A stretch of 64,000 bases of DNA from the NCBI RefSeq assembly GCF_007475525.1, contig NZ_CP037899.1:1488001-1552000 (forward strand), given 5' to 3'. The translations under genes and the position numbers were made by a program. Below the pieces are notes generated by a model. The model ran no database searches and was not told the origin of the DNA. It saw only the letters and a program-made list of their open reading frames with translations. The DNA comes from Methylacidiphilum kamchatkense Kam1 (GTDB lineage: Bacteria > Verrucomicrobiota > Verrucomicrobiia > Methylacidiphilales > Methylacidiphilaceae). Shown piece after piece: positions 55,128 to 64,000 of the stretch. Every line of letters begins with the position of its first letter. The first letter of the stretch is position 1.

Positions 55128-56858
55128 CTAATCAAGGAGAGGGAAAAGTAGGGAAAAAGTGCTTCCTTGCCCTAAGGTGGAATGGACCTCGACTTTGCCT
55201 CTGTGATTTTCCATAATTTTTTGGACAATCGCCAGCCCCAGTCCGGTTCCTTCCTTTTTCCGTGTGAGAAAAGGAACGAAAATGTCTTCAATTTCTGCTT
55301 GGGTCATTCCAGAACCTGTATCCTTTACTCGGATGGCTAAGTAAGGCTCGGCATCATTGTGTTGAATTTCAGCTATAATTTCCAACCTGCCTCCTTCTCC
55401 CATAGCTTGAATTGCATTGAGAATAAGATTGAGCACAGCCTGCTCAACTTGCGCTCTATCCGCTTTTAGGTTAGGGAGCAAGGGAGATATTTTGGTCTGC
55501 ACCTCAATCCTCTGCCCCGCCAGTTTATGGCGTGAAAGAAGGAGGACGTCATCGATGATCTCTTCCACTTTCATTACTTCCAAAGCAGGCTCGGTGGACC
55601 TTCCAATAACAAGGACTTGGTCTACAATCCGATTGAGTTGACTCATCTTTTTTTCGAGGACCTCTAAATCCCTCTGAGAAACTGGATCTTCCTTGATTCT
55701 CATCTTAAGACTATGGAGAAGCATATGGATGACGGTCAGAGGATTTCTGATTTCATGAGCGATTTCCGCCGCAAGCAGTCCCAAGGAAAGCAATCTTTCT
55801 CCTTCCCTCAGGTTCTCTTCGGTTTGAACAATTCTTTCTAAAAGCCTAGCCTTGGCTAGGGCCACTGCGGAAAGATCAGCTAGGGTTTGGAGAAGTTGAA
55901 TTTGACTGTTTGAAAATCGATGCGGAGTAGCGGTAAAAATGGCAAGAAGCCCTTGACACTCTTTGCCGAATACCAAAGGGACTGCTAAGAATGAGACCAT
56001 TTCATTTTCCAAAGCAAACTCCGGACAATGCATCAAAGATTCTTCATGAATATCTTGAATGGCTAAGGGCTTGCATTTTTTAACGACGACTCCAAAAATC
56101 GATTCGCTTAACGAAATGACCATCTTCTCTTTTTTTATGTCTTCCTTATTGCTATCATAGGAAGCAATGAGAAGGAGCTCTGACTTTTCCCGATTCAGCA
56201 AAAATAGCTTGCCCTTATTCGCGTTCATAAAAAAGACCGCATTGCGAACCACTCCTTCTAAGGTTTTTTCTAAGTCTTCTTGAGAAACGATCGTTCGTCC
56301 AATCTCAATCAAGGTAGAAAGCTGCTTGGCCTGTTGACGCAATTTCTCTATTTCCCAGGCATAGGAAAGCCACTGTGCTGCTTCAGAAGCAATGGTTTCT
56401 AATTGCTTTTCGTGTTGTGGCCGATAATGACATTTTTCATGACTATCGACATTCAGCACCCCTACGATGGTTGACTGCCACTCGATCGGCACCGCCAGCT
56501 CGGAACGTATCCTTGGATCAATGGAAACATAACGCCAATCCTTTGAAACGTCGTCAATTCGCAGGGTCTTTCCAGAAGTTGCTACCCAGCCGGTAATCCC
56601 TTCCCCCACCCTAAGTTTCGTCTTTTTAGCTCTTCGCTTGAGCCCAAAGCTTGCTTCGATATCAAGAAAACCTGTATTTGGATTGAATAAGACAAAGGAG
56701 CCACTGTCAGATTGGGTGAGGTCAATGGCTATTTTTAAAAAATGCCGGATCACCCCTTGGACAGTAAGCAGTCGTTTGATTTTGTTTATGGACAACAGAC
56801 TAGCTTTTTTGGCTGTCAAGACGTTGTTTTTATCCTCAGATGCACTTTTCATGTTCAT
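55128..56858 (-). CDS. Soluble sensor histidine kinase with two GAF domains
   Basis: A 576-residue protein without TM segments. GAF domains at about 35-165 and 190-335 should sense small cytosolic ligands or redox state. The dimerisation helix has the phospho-acceptor His in IAHEIRNPLTVI (about 365). The ATPase domain has N box LNLILNAIQAMG, G1 DTGSGM, F box and G2 GTGLGLAIV. No response regulator is next to it. It lies 12 bp downstream of glnD on the same strand, so it probably shares that transcript. A link to nitrogen sensing is possible from context only. Confidence 0.93.
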   Translation of the reverse strand: MNMKSASEDKNNVLTAKKASLLSINKIKRLLTVQGVIRHFLKIAIDLTQSDSGSFVLFNPNTGFLDIEASFGLKRRAKKTKLRVGEGITGWVATSGKTLRIDDVSKDWRYVSIDPRIRSELAVPIEWQSTIVGVLNVDSHEKCHYRPQHEKQLETIASEAAQWLSYAWEIEKLRQQAKQLSTLIEIGRTIVSQEDLEKTLEGVVRNAVFFMNANKGKLFLLNREKSELLLIASYDSNKEDIKKEKMVISLSESIFGVVVKKCKPLAIQDIHEESLMHCPEFALENEMVSFLAVPLVFGKECQGLLAIFTATPHRFSNSQIQLLQTLADLSAVALAKARLLERIVQTEENLREGERLLSLGLLAAEIAHEIRNPLTVIHMLLHSLKMRIKEDPVSQRDLEVLEKKMSQLNRIVDQVLVIGRSTEPALEVMKVEEIIDDVLLLSRHKLAGQRIEVQTKISPLLPNLKADRAQVEQAVLNLILNAIQAMGEGGRLEIIAEIQHNDAEPYLAIRVKDTGSGMTQAEIEDIFVPFLTRKKEGTGLGLAIVQKIMENHRGKVEVHSTLGQGSTFSLLFPLLD

Positions 56859-56870
56859 GATTCTTTAGAA

Positions 56871-59633
56871 CTAAATTCCGACAGCCTTTCGAATATTCCT
56901 TAAAATTTCCTTTATCTCTTCATCCTTAACTATTTTTTCCCCATTTTTGTTCACTATATAAAACGTATCTAAAGCGGCTCCTTTTTCGGTAGCGATTCGA
57001 GCTGAAACAATTTCTATGCCTAACGCTAAGAGCGCATTAGAGATTCTGTACAGAAGAGCTGGTTTATCAGGGGTTTGAATATCCAGGATAGTGTATTTTT
57101 TAGAGGAATCCTGATCGAAAGTAATGGAGGTAGGAAATTCTCCTTCGAAATCCTCTTTGATAATGGTCCTGTTTTTAGTAAGCTGCTCAGTAATATCAAA
57201 TGATTCGCTAAGAAAGGCTTTTTCAAGGATTTTACAAAAAGCATTTTTGTACTGCTCTTTAGAAGCAAACTCCTTGTTGGAAGTGCACACTTTAAACACA
57301 TCGAGGACAATGCCATCGTTGCGCGTATGGATATCAGCGCTTAAAATGGAAAGACCAAGAATAGAAAAACTGCCACAGATCCTAGAAAAAACTCCTAACC
57401 TATCCCATGTGACAATAATCACTTCAGAATGATCTAATTCGGGTTTATCGATCCACTTCACCACCGGGGCTAATACATTGGAACTGGAGTCAATTTGATT
57501 CATAAAGAAACGGTGAATGAGCTCGATATGAATAGAGATGGCTTCTTCGGAAAAAGTTTGAAAATACCGTAAAGGCAGATTATTAAAATGCGCTTCTACT
57601 TCTTCCTCGTCGATTCGAGAAGAAAGCCTCGCCTTCGTTTTTTCTTTTATCTGCTCGATCGATTTTCTCCGTTCGATAATAAACTCTTCTCTGTTAGCCA
57701 ATGCTCGTGAGGTTTGATGATAAAGCTCCCACAAAAGCAGATTTTTCCAGCTTGTCCAATTTTTGGATTCCCCTGTCCCTTCTTGATCCGCAAACGTTAA
57801 TAACAGGAGCATATCCAATCTTTGCTGAGAGCCGACCCGCCGAGCAAAATCTAAAATTGTTTCCTCATCCTCCAGATTTCGTCTGACGGCTATCTGTCCC
57901 ATCAAAAGATGTTGGTCCACCAAAAAAACAAGATCGGAAAGCTCTTCAGCAGACAATCTGAGCCGTTTGGCTGCATTCATGGCATTGACCGCACTCAGTT
58001 CTTCATGATGCTTTCTTCGATTGGCTGCCCTGCCTGTATCGTGTAAAAGAATGGCCAAATAGAGTATAAAAGGATTCTGTAATTGATGAAACAAAGAGGC
58101 AAAGTTTTTATAAGGGGCTTCTTTTGCCCCAAGGAGGGAATCGATGACTTCGATAGCCTTCAGGGTATGCTCGTCAGCCGTATAGCGATGAAAGAACTCA
58201 TGTTGGACAAGACAGCGTAAGGGGGCAAATTCTGGAAAAAGTTTTCCAAGTAATCCAATCTCATGCATTTGTCGACAGACTTCTCCAACCTGGCCTTTTC
58301 TGGAAAATATGAGCCGAATTAAATTCCGAACATCTCGACGACGCAAAAAATTGGCATGAATTAAATGCAACCTATTTTTAATCTGGATTTTTAAGGTAGG
58401 TCCTATTTTTAGTCCCCACCGTTGGATAAAAGAAAAGGCTTTGAGGATAAGTAGGGGATTTTCAGTCAATTTTTCTGGATTAACAACTTCCAGGCTATGG
58501 TTTTCTATAGCAAAAGAGCCAAAAGGCTTGCTCGTCCTCCCTTTAGAAAGAAAGCCTTTTTTTTGAGCAGCAATTGCCTGAGCAGTCGTATTGGCAATAA
58601 GATAAATTTGAAGCGCATGATCATAAAAGTGTCGCATGAACTCTTCGACCCGTGCCAAAATATCTTTTTGCGGATATCCTAAGGCCGTGGCAATTTTCCC
58701 CTGACTTCCTAAAGTCAAGAGATCAAATTTTCTTTTTTCTCGAAAATGGAGTTCTTCCCGAACCCGAAGCAAAAAATCATAGGCATTTTCTAATTTTTCC
58801 CAATCTTTTAGCTCCATCCATTTCTCGCTAACAATCTGTTCTTTTTGGGTGATCTTTTCTTTGACTCTAGCGATCCAAAAAAGACTTTGGTAATCTCGAA
58901 GGCCACCACAGCCCCATTTGATGTTAGGCTCCTGAACCAATACCGTCGCTCCATATTTCCTATGCTGTTCTTTGAGATCTTCCAAACGCCATTCGATGAA
59001 CTCCTTTTCTTTCCCATTGATACAGGAAGGCTCAAAAATCCTTTGAAATCTTTCCCATAGCTGTTGTGAACCGCAAATCAAATCGGCATCAAGGAGAGCC
59101 GTCTTCGTTTGCAAATCTCGATTTGCCCAAGCAATAATTTCTTCTAGTTGATGGGTCGAATGTCCTACATCCAATCCTATATCCCACAAAAAATATAGAA
59201 TCTTGTGGATTAATTCATAAATAACATCCTCTGCCCCTTTTTGAGGATCATACAAGAAGAGCAAATCGATGTCACTAGCTGGAGAAAGCTCTTTTCTTCC
59301 AAACCCACCTACCGCCACAAGCGCAACGGATGGCTCTTCAAAGGCCATAGGGGAAAAGAGTTGTTCTAAAGCCATTTCCCACATATGGGTCAATATGACC
59401 ATGAAGAGTTCTGCCCGCTTCCTAGCAATCGATTTGCCGCTAGTCCCTAAAGCCCCCTCCATTCGCAAATGATGCAATTCTTTTTTAAGAAAATTTTTGT
59501 AAAACAAAACAAGATCCTTTGGCTTTTTCTTGCTTTGGATCAGTTCTTTTTCTATTTCCTTTAATGACTTATCGAATGAACTCATCTTCCTTTTGCAACG
59601 CTTAACTTTTCCATTATCATAACTCAACGACAT
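56871..59633 (-). CDS. glnD: [Protein-PII] uridylyltransferase / uridylyl-removing enzyme
   Basis: A 920-residue protein with the usual GlnD order. The nucleotidyltransferase domain has GGFGRKELSPASDIDLLFL (about 108-126). A central HD domain carries the uridylyl-removing activity (HTLKAIEVI and LLHDTGRAANRRKHHE at about 480-545). Two C-terminal ACT domains (about 735-815 and 845-920) sense glutamine. It sets the uridylylation state of PII according to nitrogen status. A second ATG at 59585 would remove 16 residues. Divergent from pdxJ with only 39 bp between them. Confidence 0.95.
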   Translation of the reverse strand: MSLSYDNGKVKRCKRKMSSFDKSLKEIEKELIQSKKKPKDLVLFYKNFLKKELHHLRMEGALGTSGKSIARKRAELFMVILTHMWEMALEQLFSPMAFEEPSVALVAVGGFGRKELSPASDIDLLFLYDPQKGAEDVIYELIHKILYFLWDIGLDVGHSTHQLEEIIAWANRDLQTKTALLDADLICGSQQLWERFQRIFEPSCINGKEKEFIEWRLEDLKEQHRKYGATVLVQEPNIKWGCGGLRDYQSLFWIARVKEKITQKEQIVSEKWMELKDWEKLENAYDFLLRVREELHFREKRKFDLLTLGSQGKIATALGYPQKDILARVEEFMRHFYDHALQIYLIANTTAQAIAAQKKGFLSKGRTSKPFGSFAIENHSLEVVNPEKLTENPLLILKAFSFIQRWGLKIGPTLKIQIKNRLHLIHANFLRRRDVRNLIRLIFSRKGQVGEVCRQMHEIGLLGKLFPEFAPLRCLVQHEFFHRYTADEHTLKAIEVIDSLLGAKEAPYKNFASLFHQLQNPFILYLAILLHDTGRAANRRKHHEELSAVNAMNAAKRLRLSAEELSDLVFLVDQHLLMGQIAVRRNLEDEETILDFARRVGSQQRLDMLLLLTFADQEGTGESKNWTSWKNLLLWELYHQTSRALANREEFIIERRKSIEQIKEKTKARLSSRIDEEEVEAHFNNLPLRYFQTFSEEAISIHIELIHRFFMNQIDSSSNVLAPVVKWIDKPELDHSEVIIVTWDRLGVFSRICGSFSILGLSILSADIHTRNDGIVLDVFKVCTSNKEFASKEQYKNAFCKILEKAFLSESFDITEQLTKNRTIIKEDFEGEFPTSITFDQDSSKKYTILDIQTPDKPALLYRISNALLALGIEIVSARIATEKGAALDTFYIVNKNGEKIVKDEEIKEILRNIRKAVGI

Positions 59634-59672
59634 ACTCTTTACAAAGACTGCTCACAGAAAGAAATTAACATT

Positions 59673-60416
59673 ATGATTCAACTTGGACTCAACATCGATC
59701 ATGTTGCAACGCTCAGGCAGGCAAGGTATAAACATAACCCTTTTGCTTTTAATGCTGAGCCATCACCCCTCGAAGCTGCAAAAATAGCTCAGGATGCAGG
59801 AGCCCACTCTATCACAGCTCATCTGCGGGAGGACAGGCGGCATATTCAGCTAGAAGATATGCAACTTCTCCGCTCTGCGGTCAAACATTTGAATATGGAA
59901 ATGGCTCCCATCTCCGAAATGGTCGAAATAGCCTTGCAGATTAAACCAGAGGAGGTTTGCTTGGTTCCAGAAAAAAGAGAAGAAGTTACAACCGAAGGCG
60001 GCCTGGATGTGGTTAGCCACCTCCCATCAATCAGGAAGGTGGTATCGGAACTTTCTCAAGCCAACATCATTGTCAGCCTTTTTATAGATCCCGATCCCGA
60101 CCAGATAAAAGCCGCCAAGCAAACGGGCGCCCATTGTATTGAACTGCATACGGGCCAATATGCCATGGCTACTGATTTAGAATTCATCGAAAAAGAAATT
60201 GAAAAACATAAGCAATGCGCTTTGCTTGCCCATGAATTGCAGCTACAGGTTAATGCAGGCCATGGGCTAAACTATAAAAATGTTAGTCGATATATTCGTT
60301 CCGTTCCCTTCCTTCACACGCTCAACATTGGCCATGCGATTATTTCGGCAGCCCTCTTTTTAGGTCTTGAAAATGCTCTAAAGAAAATGCTTAGCTTGAT
60401 CGAAAAAGCCGCTTAA
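59673..60416 (+). CDS. pdxJ: Pyridoxine 5'-phosphate synthase
   Basis: A 247-residue TIM-barrel enzyme that joins 1-deoxyxylulose 5-phosphate and 3-amino-2-oxopropyl phosphate in the DXP-dependent vitamin B6 pathway. Recognisable parts are LGLNIDHVATLRQAR at the start, ITAHLREDRRHI, CLVPEKREEVTTEGG (about 92-106), HTGQYA and VNAGHGLNY. Length is typical. It precedes acpS by 3 bp, a common pdxJ-acpS pairing. Confidence 0.97.
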   Translation: MIQLGLNIDHVATLRQARYKHNPFAFNAEPSPLEAAKIAQDAGAHSITAHLREDRRHIQLEDMQLLRSAVKHLNMEMAPISEMVEIALQIKPEEVCLVPEKREEVTTEGGLDVVSHLPSIRKVVSELSQANIIVSLFIDPDPDQIKAAKQTGAHCIELHTGQYAMATDLEFIEKEIEKHKQCALLAHELQLQVNAGHGLNYKNVSRYIRSVPFLHTLNIGHAIISAALFLGLENALKKMLSLIEKAA

Positions 60417-60419
60417 CTC

Positions 60420-60791
60420 ATGGATATCATAGCCGTTGGAATCGATTTGGTGGAGAACAGTCGGATTGAATCGGTTTTAAGCCGTTTTGGGGACCGATTT
60501 TTAAAAAAGATTTATAGAGAATCCGAACTGGCCTATTGCTTTTCAATGGCCAATCCCATTCCTCATCTTTCAGTTCGATTTGCAGCAAAAGAGGCCGCGA
60601 TCAAAGCTCTAGGAAGTCCTATCGCTTATTGGAAAGATATTGAAGTGCTTGCTAAGAAAAATCGAGCACCCCAACTTTTCTTTCATGGGGAAGTTCTTAA
60701 ACTCTCTTCTTCAAAAGGCGTAAGCTCTACCTACATCAGCCTTTCTCATTGCCGTTCGACCAGTGCTGCCGTCGTCATTCTCACGGGTTGA
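60420..60791 (+). CDS. acpS: Holo-[acyl-carrier-protein] synthase
   Basis: A 123-residue protein that transfers 4'-phosphopantetheine from CoA to acyl carrier protein. The magnesium-binding Asp in GIDLVE (about residue 9) and Glu in RFAAKEAAIKALG (about 60) are present, as is ISLSHCRSTSAAVV near the end. Second gene of a pdxJ-acpS pair. Confidence 0.95.
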   Translation: MDIIAVGIDLVENSRIESVLSRFGDRFLKKIYRESELAYCFSMANPIPHLSVRFAAKEAAIKALGSPIAYWKDIEVLAKKNRAPQLFFHGEVLKLSSSKGVSSTYISLSHCRSTSAAVVILTG

Positions 60792-60839
60792 TCGGCCTTG
60801 AGATCTTCCCCCTATAGGAAACAACATTTAGACCTTCGT

Positions 60840-61133
60840 TTATTCCTTATAGAAGATCGCTTTGATCATTCCTTCCTTAAACTCATACAGCGCTTTAGCC
60901 GCAGCCACCTTTGCTTGCCAGCTTTTATCCATTGCCTCAACGTAATGTTCGGCCCCGTTCTCAAGTTCAGCTCCCCATTTGGCCCTTATTTTTTCTTTGA
61001 GGATTTCCTTAAAAACCTCTTCCCAAGCTTCACCGCTTGTCTCTTTATATCTGCTTAGAAGATACTCAATCAGATCTTCCTGTTTTTCACAGCAGGATTT
61101 CGTTGCGCTTTGACAATTTTCGCTCTTTTCCAT
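60840..61133 (-). CDS. Small hypothetical protein with Cys-rich N-terminus
   Basis: A 97-residue protein, not recognised. The ATG at 61133 has AAGGA seven bases upstream, which supports translation. Cysteines at 7, 14 and 15 near the N-terminus could bind metal. The remainder is charged helix with no TM and no signal. It converges with acpS and is on the same strand as the AraC regulator. Confidence 0.6.
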   Translation of the reverse strand: MEKSENCQSATKSCCEKQEDLIEYLLSRYKETSGEAWEEVFKEILKEKIRAKWGAELENGAEHYVEAMDKSWQAKVAAAKALYEFKEGMIKAIFYKE

Positions 61134-61307
61134 GAAATATTCCTTCTTTCTTTTTTTTCTTTTTCGAATCGTTCCATGGACATAAGATTCCCATGAGCCG
61201 ATTCTTCTTTTGAAATAGAGACTAGCCGATTTTCACTACAGAAACAAGAAGTTTAAAAAATGTATCGAGAGTGGTTTATGGCAGAGCCTTGCAACAAACT
61301 TTGGGAC

Positions 61308-62042
61308 TTATTTTTTCACTAACCTCTTTGGGGAAGGATAGACGCAGGGACAACAACCCATGACTTGACAGAAGACCTTACTGAAATAACTCAGGCTTGA
61401 ATAGCCAACAGCGAAAGCAGCTTCGGTAACATTATAATCGCCTCTTTTCAATAGCTCGGCAGCTTTTTCTATGCGCAAATTTCTAACATACACAGGAATA
61501 GACATTCCTGTTTCCTTAGAAAAAAGTCGACTTAAGTAAGAAGGACTTACTCCCAGATACCGAGCTAAATCAGAAAGCCGAATAGCGCTTGTGAAGTGTA
61601 CTTTAAGATATTCTTTTGCCTTACTGACAATCAACTTATGAGCTGGAGAAAGCGGACAGATCTTTTCTTCCGTATGCATAGGCTCAAAGAGGACTTCTGC
61701 CGCTGCTTCCAAGGAAATAGCATGAGCATAAAGAGAGAGAGCTGGTTGAGAAAGAGTCCCAGACAAAAGAATTTCCAGACGTGATTCCAAAGAAAAGGAA
61801 ATTTCATGAGGATTGCCGATTAACGGTTCTTCTCTTTTTCCCTCTAGCCAGGCTTTTACCGATGGCAAAAGCCATTCTTCCAATCCTTTAAGTTCCTGTG
61901 CCAGAGCATTTCTTGACCATTCCACTGTGACAAACTGCGCATATTCCCCGCCGATTCTTTCAGCGCGTAGGTCCTTATCTGTAAGCGCATAAAAACCTAC
62001 CGTTCCAGGTCGAAACTCTACTTGTGCCTCCTCCGAATACAC
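61308..62042 (-). CDS. AraC-family transcriptional regulator (N-terminus unclear)
   Basis: At least 244 residues. The C-terminal 100 residues carry the two AraC helix-turn-helix motifs: IRLSDLARYLGVSPSYLSRL and NVTEAAFAVGYSSLSYFSKVF. The start at the GTG at 62042 is arbitrary: the same frame stays open to 62218 and encodes protein-like sequence (EIVESRLDGSFDWSRSFHR, then LEICINKLGYG) with no usable ATG. Either a non-standard start or a small frameshift near 62200 hides the true N-terminus. Its effector and targets are unknown; the neighbouring genes are kdpE and the small hypothetical gene. Confidence 0.85.
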   Translation of the reverse strand: MYSEEAQVEFRPGTVGFYALTDKDLRAERIGGEYAQFVTVEWSRNALAQELKGLEEWLLPSVKAWLEGKREEPLIGNPHEISFSLESRLEILLSGTLSQPALSLYAHAISLEAAAEVLFEPMHTEEKICPLSPAHKLIVSKAKEYLKVHFTSAIRLSDLARYLGVSPSYLSRLFSKETGMSIPVYVRNLRIEKAAELLKRGDYNVTEAAFAVGYSSLSYFSKVFCQVMGCCPCVYPSPKRLVKK

Positions 62043-62273
62043 AATGCCATAGCCAAGCTTATTGATACAGATCTCAAGGCTGTTTCGATGAAAACTTCTC
62101 GACCAATCAAAAGAGCCATCAAGGCGTGATTCAACAATTTCTAAACTCCAACCCTGAGCATAGAAATTCCCAGCAATCTGCCTCCACCTTCCAGAAATAT
62201 CTTTCCATGCCCCCGTTCAATTTTCGCTAAATTCATCGCTTTTTTTTTCTGCAAAATTAGAAACAGTGTCAAC

Positions 62274-62996
62274 TTATTTTGATGCGGTATCCGCTGGATC
62301 TAAAATCATCAGCCGATACCCGATTCCAGGCTCTGTGAGGAGTAATTTTGGCTGCACAGAATTTTCCTCTATCTTTTCTCTTAGCCTGGCCATATACACT
62401 CGCAGATAATGGATCTGCTCAACTGAATGAGGCCCCCATATTTCCTGCAAAATCTGCCGGTGGGTCAACACCTTGCCGGCATGACGGATCAGTAGTCTTA
62501 AGATGCTATATTCCGTAGCCGTCAAATGAACCTCTTTTTTGTTAAAAAAGACCCGCCTGTGGACAAGATCGACTTCCAAGCCATCAGTCCGAAAAACTTG
62601 CAGGCATTCTTGAGGTTGTAGCCTTCGGAACAACACTCTCATTCTGGCCATTAGTTCTTCATCTCCAAAAGGTTTGGTTAAATAGTCATCAGCCCCACTA
62701 TCCAAAGCCTGGACTTTCTCTTTTTCCTGATCCACTGCCGAAAGAACAAGAATAGGAACTTGGCTCCATTCCCTTATTCTTTGGATAACAGTGATTCCGC
62801 TTATATCTGGAAGTAATAAATCAAGGATGATGAGATCAGGCCTTCTCTGAGCTGCTTCCAATATTCCTTCTTCCCCTTTGGCAGCCACATAAACCCGATA
62901 GCCTTTTGTTTCAAGAATCAATCTTAACAATTTGAGCATTTGCGGCTCATCATCAATGACAAGTACAGCATGTGGCATCTGTCTTTCTTTATTCAT
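62274..62996 (-). CDS. kdpE: OmpR-type response regulator, KdpE-like
   Basis: About 240 residues from the ATG at 62996; the frame is open to 63062 inside the kinase gene. The receiver domain has Asp-Asp in VIDDEPQ, phospho-acceptor Asp in LIILDLLLPD, and Lys in LTKPFGDEE. The winged-helix DNA-binding domain covers the last 100 residues (HLTATEYSILRLLIRHAGKV, LRVYMARLREKIE). Partner of the adjacent KdpD-type kinase. In other bacteria KdpDE induces the high-affinity potassium pump KdpFABC, which is not in this window. Confidence 0.9.
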   Translation of the reverse strand: MNKERQMPHAVLVIDDEPQMLKLLRLILETKGYRVYVAAKGEEGILEAAQRRPDLIILDLLLPDISGITVIQRIREWSQVPILVLSAVDQEKEKVQALDSGADDYLTKPFGDEELMARMRVLFRRLQPQECLQVFRTDGLEVDLVHRRVFFNKKEVHLTATEYSILRLLIRHAGKVLTHRQILQEIWGPHSVEQIHYLRVYMARLREKIEENSVQPKLLLTEPGIGYRLMILDPADTASK

Positions 62997-63009
62997 CGCC
63001 TCTGACTGT

Positions 63010-64000
63010 TCAAACTTTTGAGGTTTCATCCTTTTGCGGCATTGGGAAGGTTTCTGGCACATTTTCTAAGGGGAGGATAATGGAAAAGACAGCACCTCCT
63101 TCCGGACGATTTTGAACCTGCACCTTTCCTCCATGCGCATCGACTACGCCTTTAACGATCGATAGCCCCAATCCTGTCCCTCCCGGAGGAGCGCCTGTGC
63201 CTCGATAAAACTTTTCAAAAATTCGGGTTAACATTTCAGGATCGATGCCGGGTCCTCTATCCGCCACCTGGAGAACCAAAGCATTTTTCTTTACTGAAAC
63301 ATTTAGTTCCACAGGGGAACCAGCGGGGGTGTGTATAGCAGCGTTGAGTAAAAGATTATTTAAAGCTTCTAACATCAACGAAAAATCGATCCGGACTAAG
63401 GGAATGCCCTGCTGAATGTTGACTGTAAGAGGTCTACCAGCCAACTCCTTTTCGGTTTCTTTTAAGGCAAGGTTGATTAAATCATGAATGTCAGTCCATT
63501 CTCTTTTCAATTTAAATCTACCAGATTCGATTCTTGCCATATCCAGTAGATTGCGCACCAGCCTATTGAGCCGAAATGTTGCGGATTTGATTTCTTCCAA
63601 TAAAACTCGCTGATCCGTGCTGCTGATCAAGCGATCTTCCTTACTTAACGATTCGACCGCGGCTGTTATAACTGCTAGAGGCGTTCGCATTTCATGGGAA
63701 ATGGAATTAAGAAACGTACGGCTCAGTCTTTCAGATTCGGCAACTACCCTAGCATGCTCGGCCAACTCAGCAAGCCTTTGCCGATCAATGACAAGAGCGA
63801 TCTGATTAGCAAAAGCTTGAATGAGGCTTTTTTGATCGAAAGAAAGCGATTGGATCCCCGGAATGTTTATCCCAAGAACCCCTACGCATCCCTTATGCGT
63901 GGTCAGGGGAACATAATAGGCTTTGGACAGAGGCAGGTTTTCTGTAAACCTGCCTGCCGCTTTGCCATGTTCAAAAGCCCAATTGGCGACTCCTGCTTCC
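63010..64000 (-). CDS. kdpD: KdpD-like sensor histidine kinase, C-terminal part (start off window)
   Basis: The frame is open to the right edge (330 codons visible), so the sensor N-terminus is missing. Visible: the end of a GAF domain (VGVLGINIPG, FANQIALVIDRQRL), the H box HEMRTPLAVI with the phospho-acceptor His, and N box LNNLLLNAAIHTP. The ATPase domain follows with DRGPGI and GTGLGLSIVKG. The GAF-HisKA-ATPase end, together with the KdpE-like neighbour, fits KdpD. The stop overlaps the beginning of the open regulator frame by a few codons if the regulator starts early. Confidence 0.9.
   Translation of the reverse strand, partial: EAGVANWAFEHGKAAGRFTENLPLSKAYYVPLTTHKGCVGVLGINIPGIQSLSFDQKSLIQAFANQIALVIDRQRLAELAEHARVVAESERLSRTFLNSISHEMRTPLAVITAAVESLSKEDRLISSTDQRVLLEEIKSATFRLNRLVRNLLDMARIESGRFKLKREWTDIHDLINLALKETEKELAGRPLTVNIQQGIPLVRIDFSLMLEALNNLLLNAAIHTPAGSPVELNVSVKKNALVLQVADRGPGIDPEMLTRIFEKFYRGTGAPPGGTGLGLSIVKGVVDAHGGKVQVQNRPEGGAVFSIILPLENVPETFPMPQKDETSKV

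Noticed and set aside
1-64000. CRISPR array, rRNA operon, prophage or integrative element
   Set aside because: No regularly spaced repeats, no rRNA sequence and no phage, integrase or conjugation genes were seen.

Overview
The window looks like chromosome from a thermoacidophilic verrucomicrobial methanotroph, most likely Methylacidiphilum. The main evidence is two tandem pmoCAB operons plus a third pmoC. Their PmoB proteins lack the histidines that bind copper in proteobacterial PmoB, which is a known verrucomicrobial trait. The moderate-to-low G+C, many A/T homopolymers and a largely single-copy housekeeping complement agree with this. The species assignment is inference; no database was searched.

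Region 1 (1-8.3 kb, minus strand) is the least understood part. A four-gene cluster encodes a multi-pass membrane protein, a 1012-residue tubulin/FtsZ-like GTPase-fold protein, a zinc-ribbon/TM/PstS-like/OmpA fusion, and a second zinc-ribbon/TM protein with a large extracytoplasmic part that runs off the left edge. The last two proteins share an N-terminal zinc-ribbon-plus-TM design. A gene at about 51 kb appears to be a distant relative of the extracytoplasmic part of the last one. This is my best candidate for an undescribed envelope-spanning system. A tRNA-Cys and a TPR membrane protein follow.

Region 2 (8.5-11 kb) holds a decayed fragment resembling an IS607 recombinase DNA-binding domain, then zwf-pgl (oxidative pentose phosphate entry).

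Region 3 (11-22.4 kb, minus strand) is the methane oxidation locus: a NarL-type response regulator, pmoC1-A1-B1, pmoC2-A2-B2, a 1.6-kb non-coding stretch, then pmoC3 with a secreted membrane-anchored protein. Each pmoC is followed 15-45 nt downstream by a strong hairpin without a U tract, and each pmoB by a terminator-like hairpin. pmoC2 and pmoC3 share long identical blocks, suggesting gene conversion.

Region 4 (22.5-28.7 kb, minus strand) is a YbhGFSR-like ABC-2 exporter operon with a TolC-like outer-membrane factor. The double ATPase gene is interrupted at an A7 tract. Region 5 (29-48 kb) is housekeeping: nadE, a PabC-like lyase, dsbD, a short uvrC, purL (frameshifted at an A5 tract), nagA, miaB, a PerM-type permease, putA, a TPR/retropepsin-like protein, an SDR and a 5-formyl-THF cycloligase.

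Region 6 (48.5-55.1 kb) has SYLF and FecR-like secreted proteins, a probable IS200/IS605 relic next to tRNA-Thr, the 51-kb membrane protein, a protoglobin, ispF, a beta-hydroxyacid dehydrogenase with an overlapping cupin, and tRNA-Glu. Region 7 (55-64 kb) holds glnD with a GAF histidine kinase, pdxJ-acpS, a small hypothetical gene, an AraC regulator, and kdpE with the 3' part of kdpD at the right edge. Gene numbers such as pmoC1/2/3 are local labels only.
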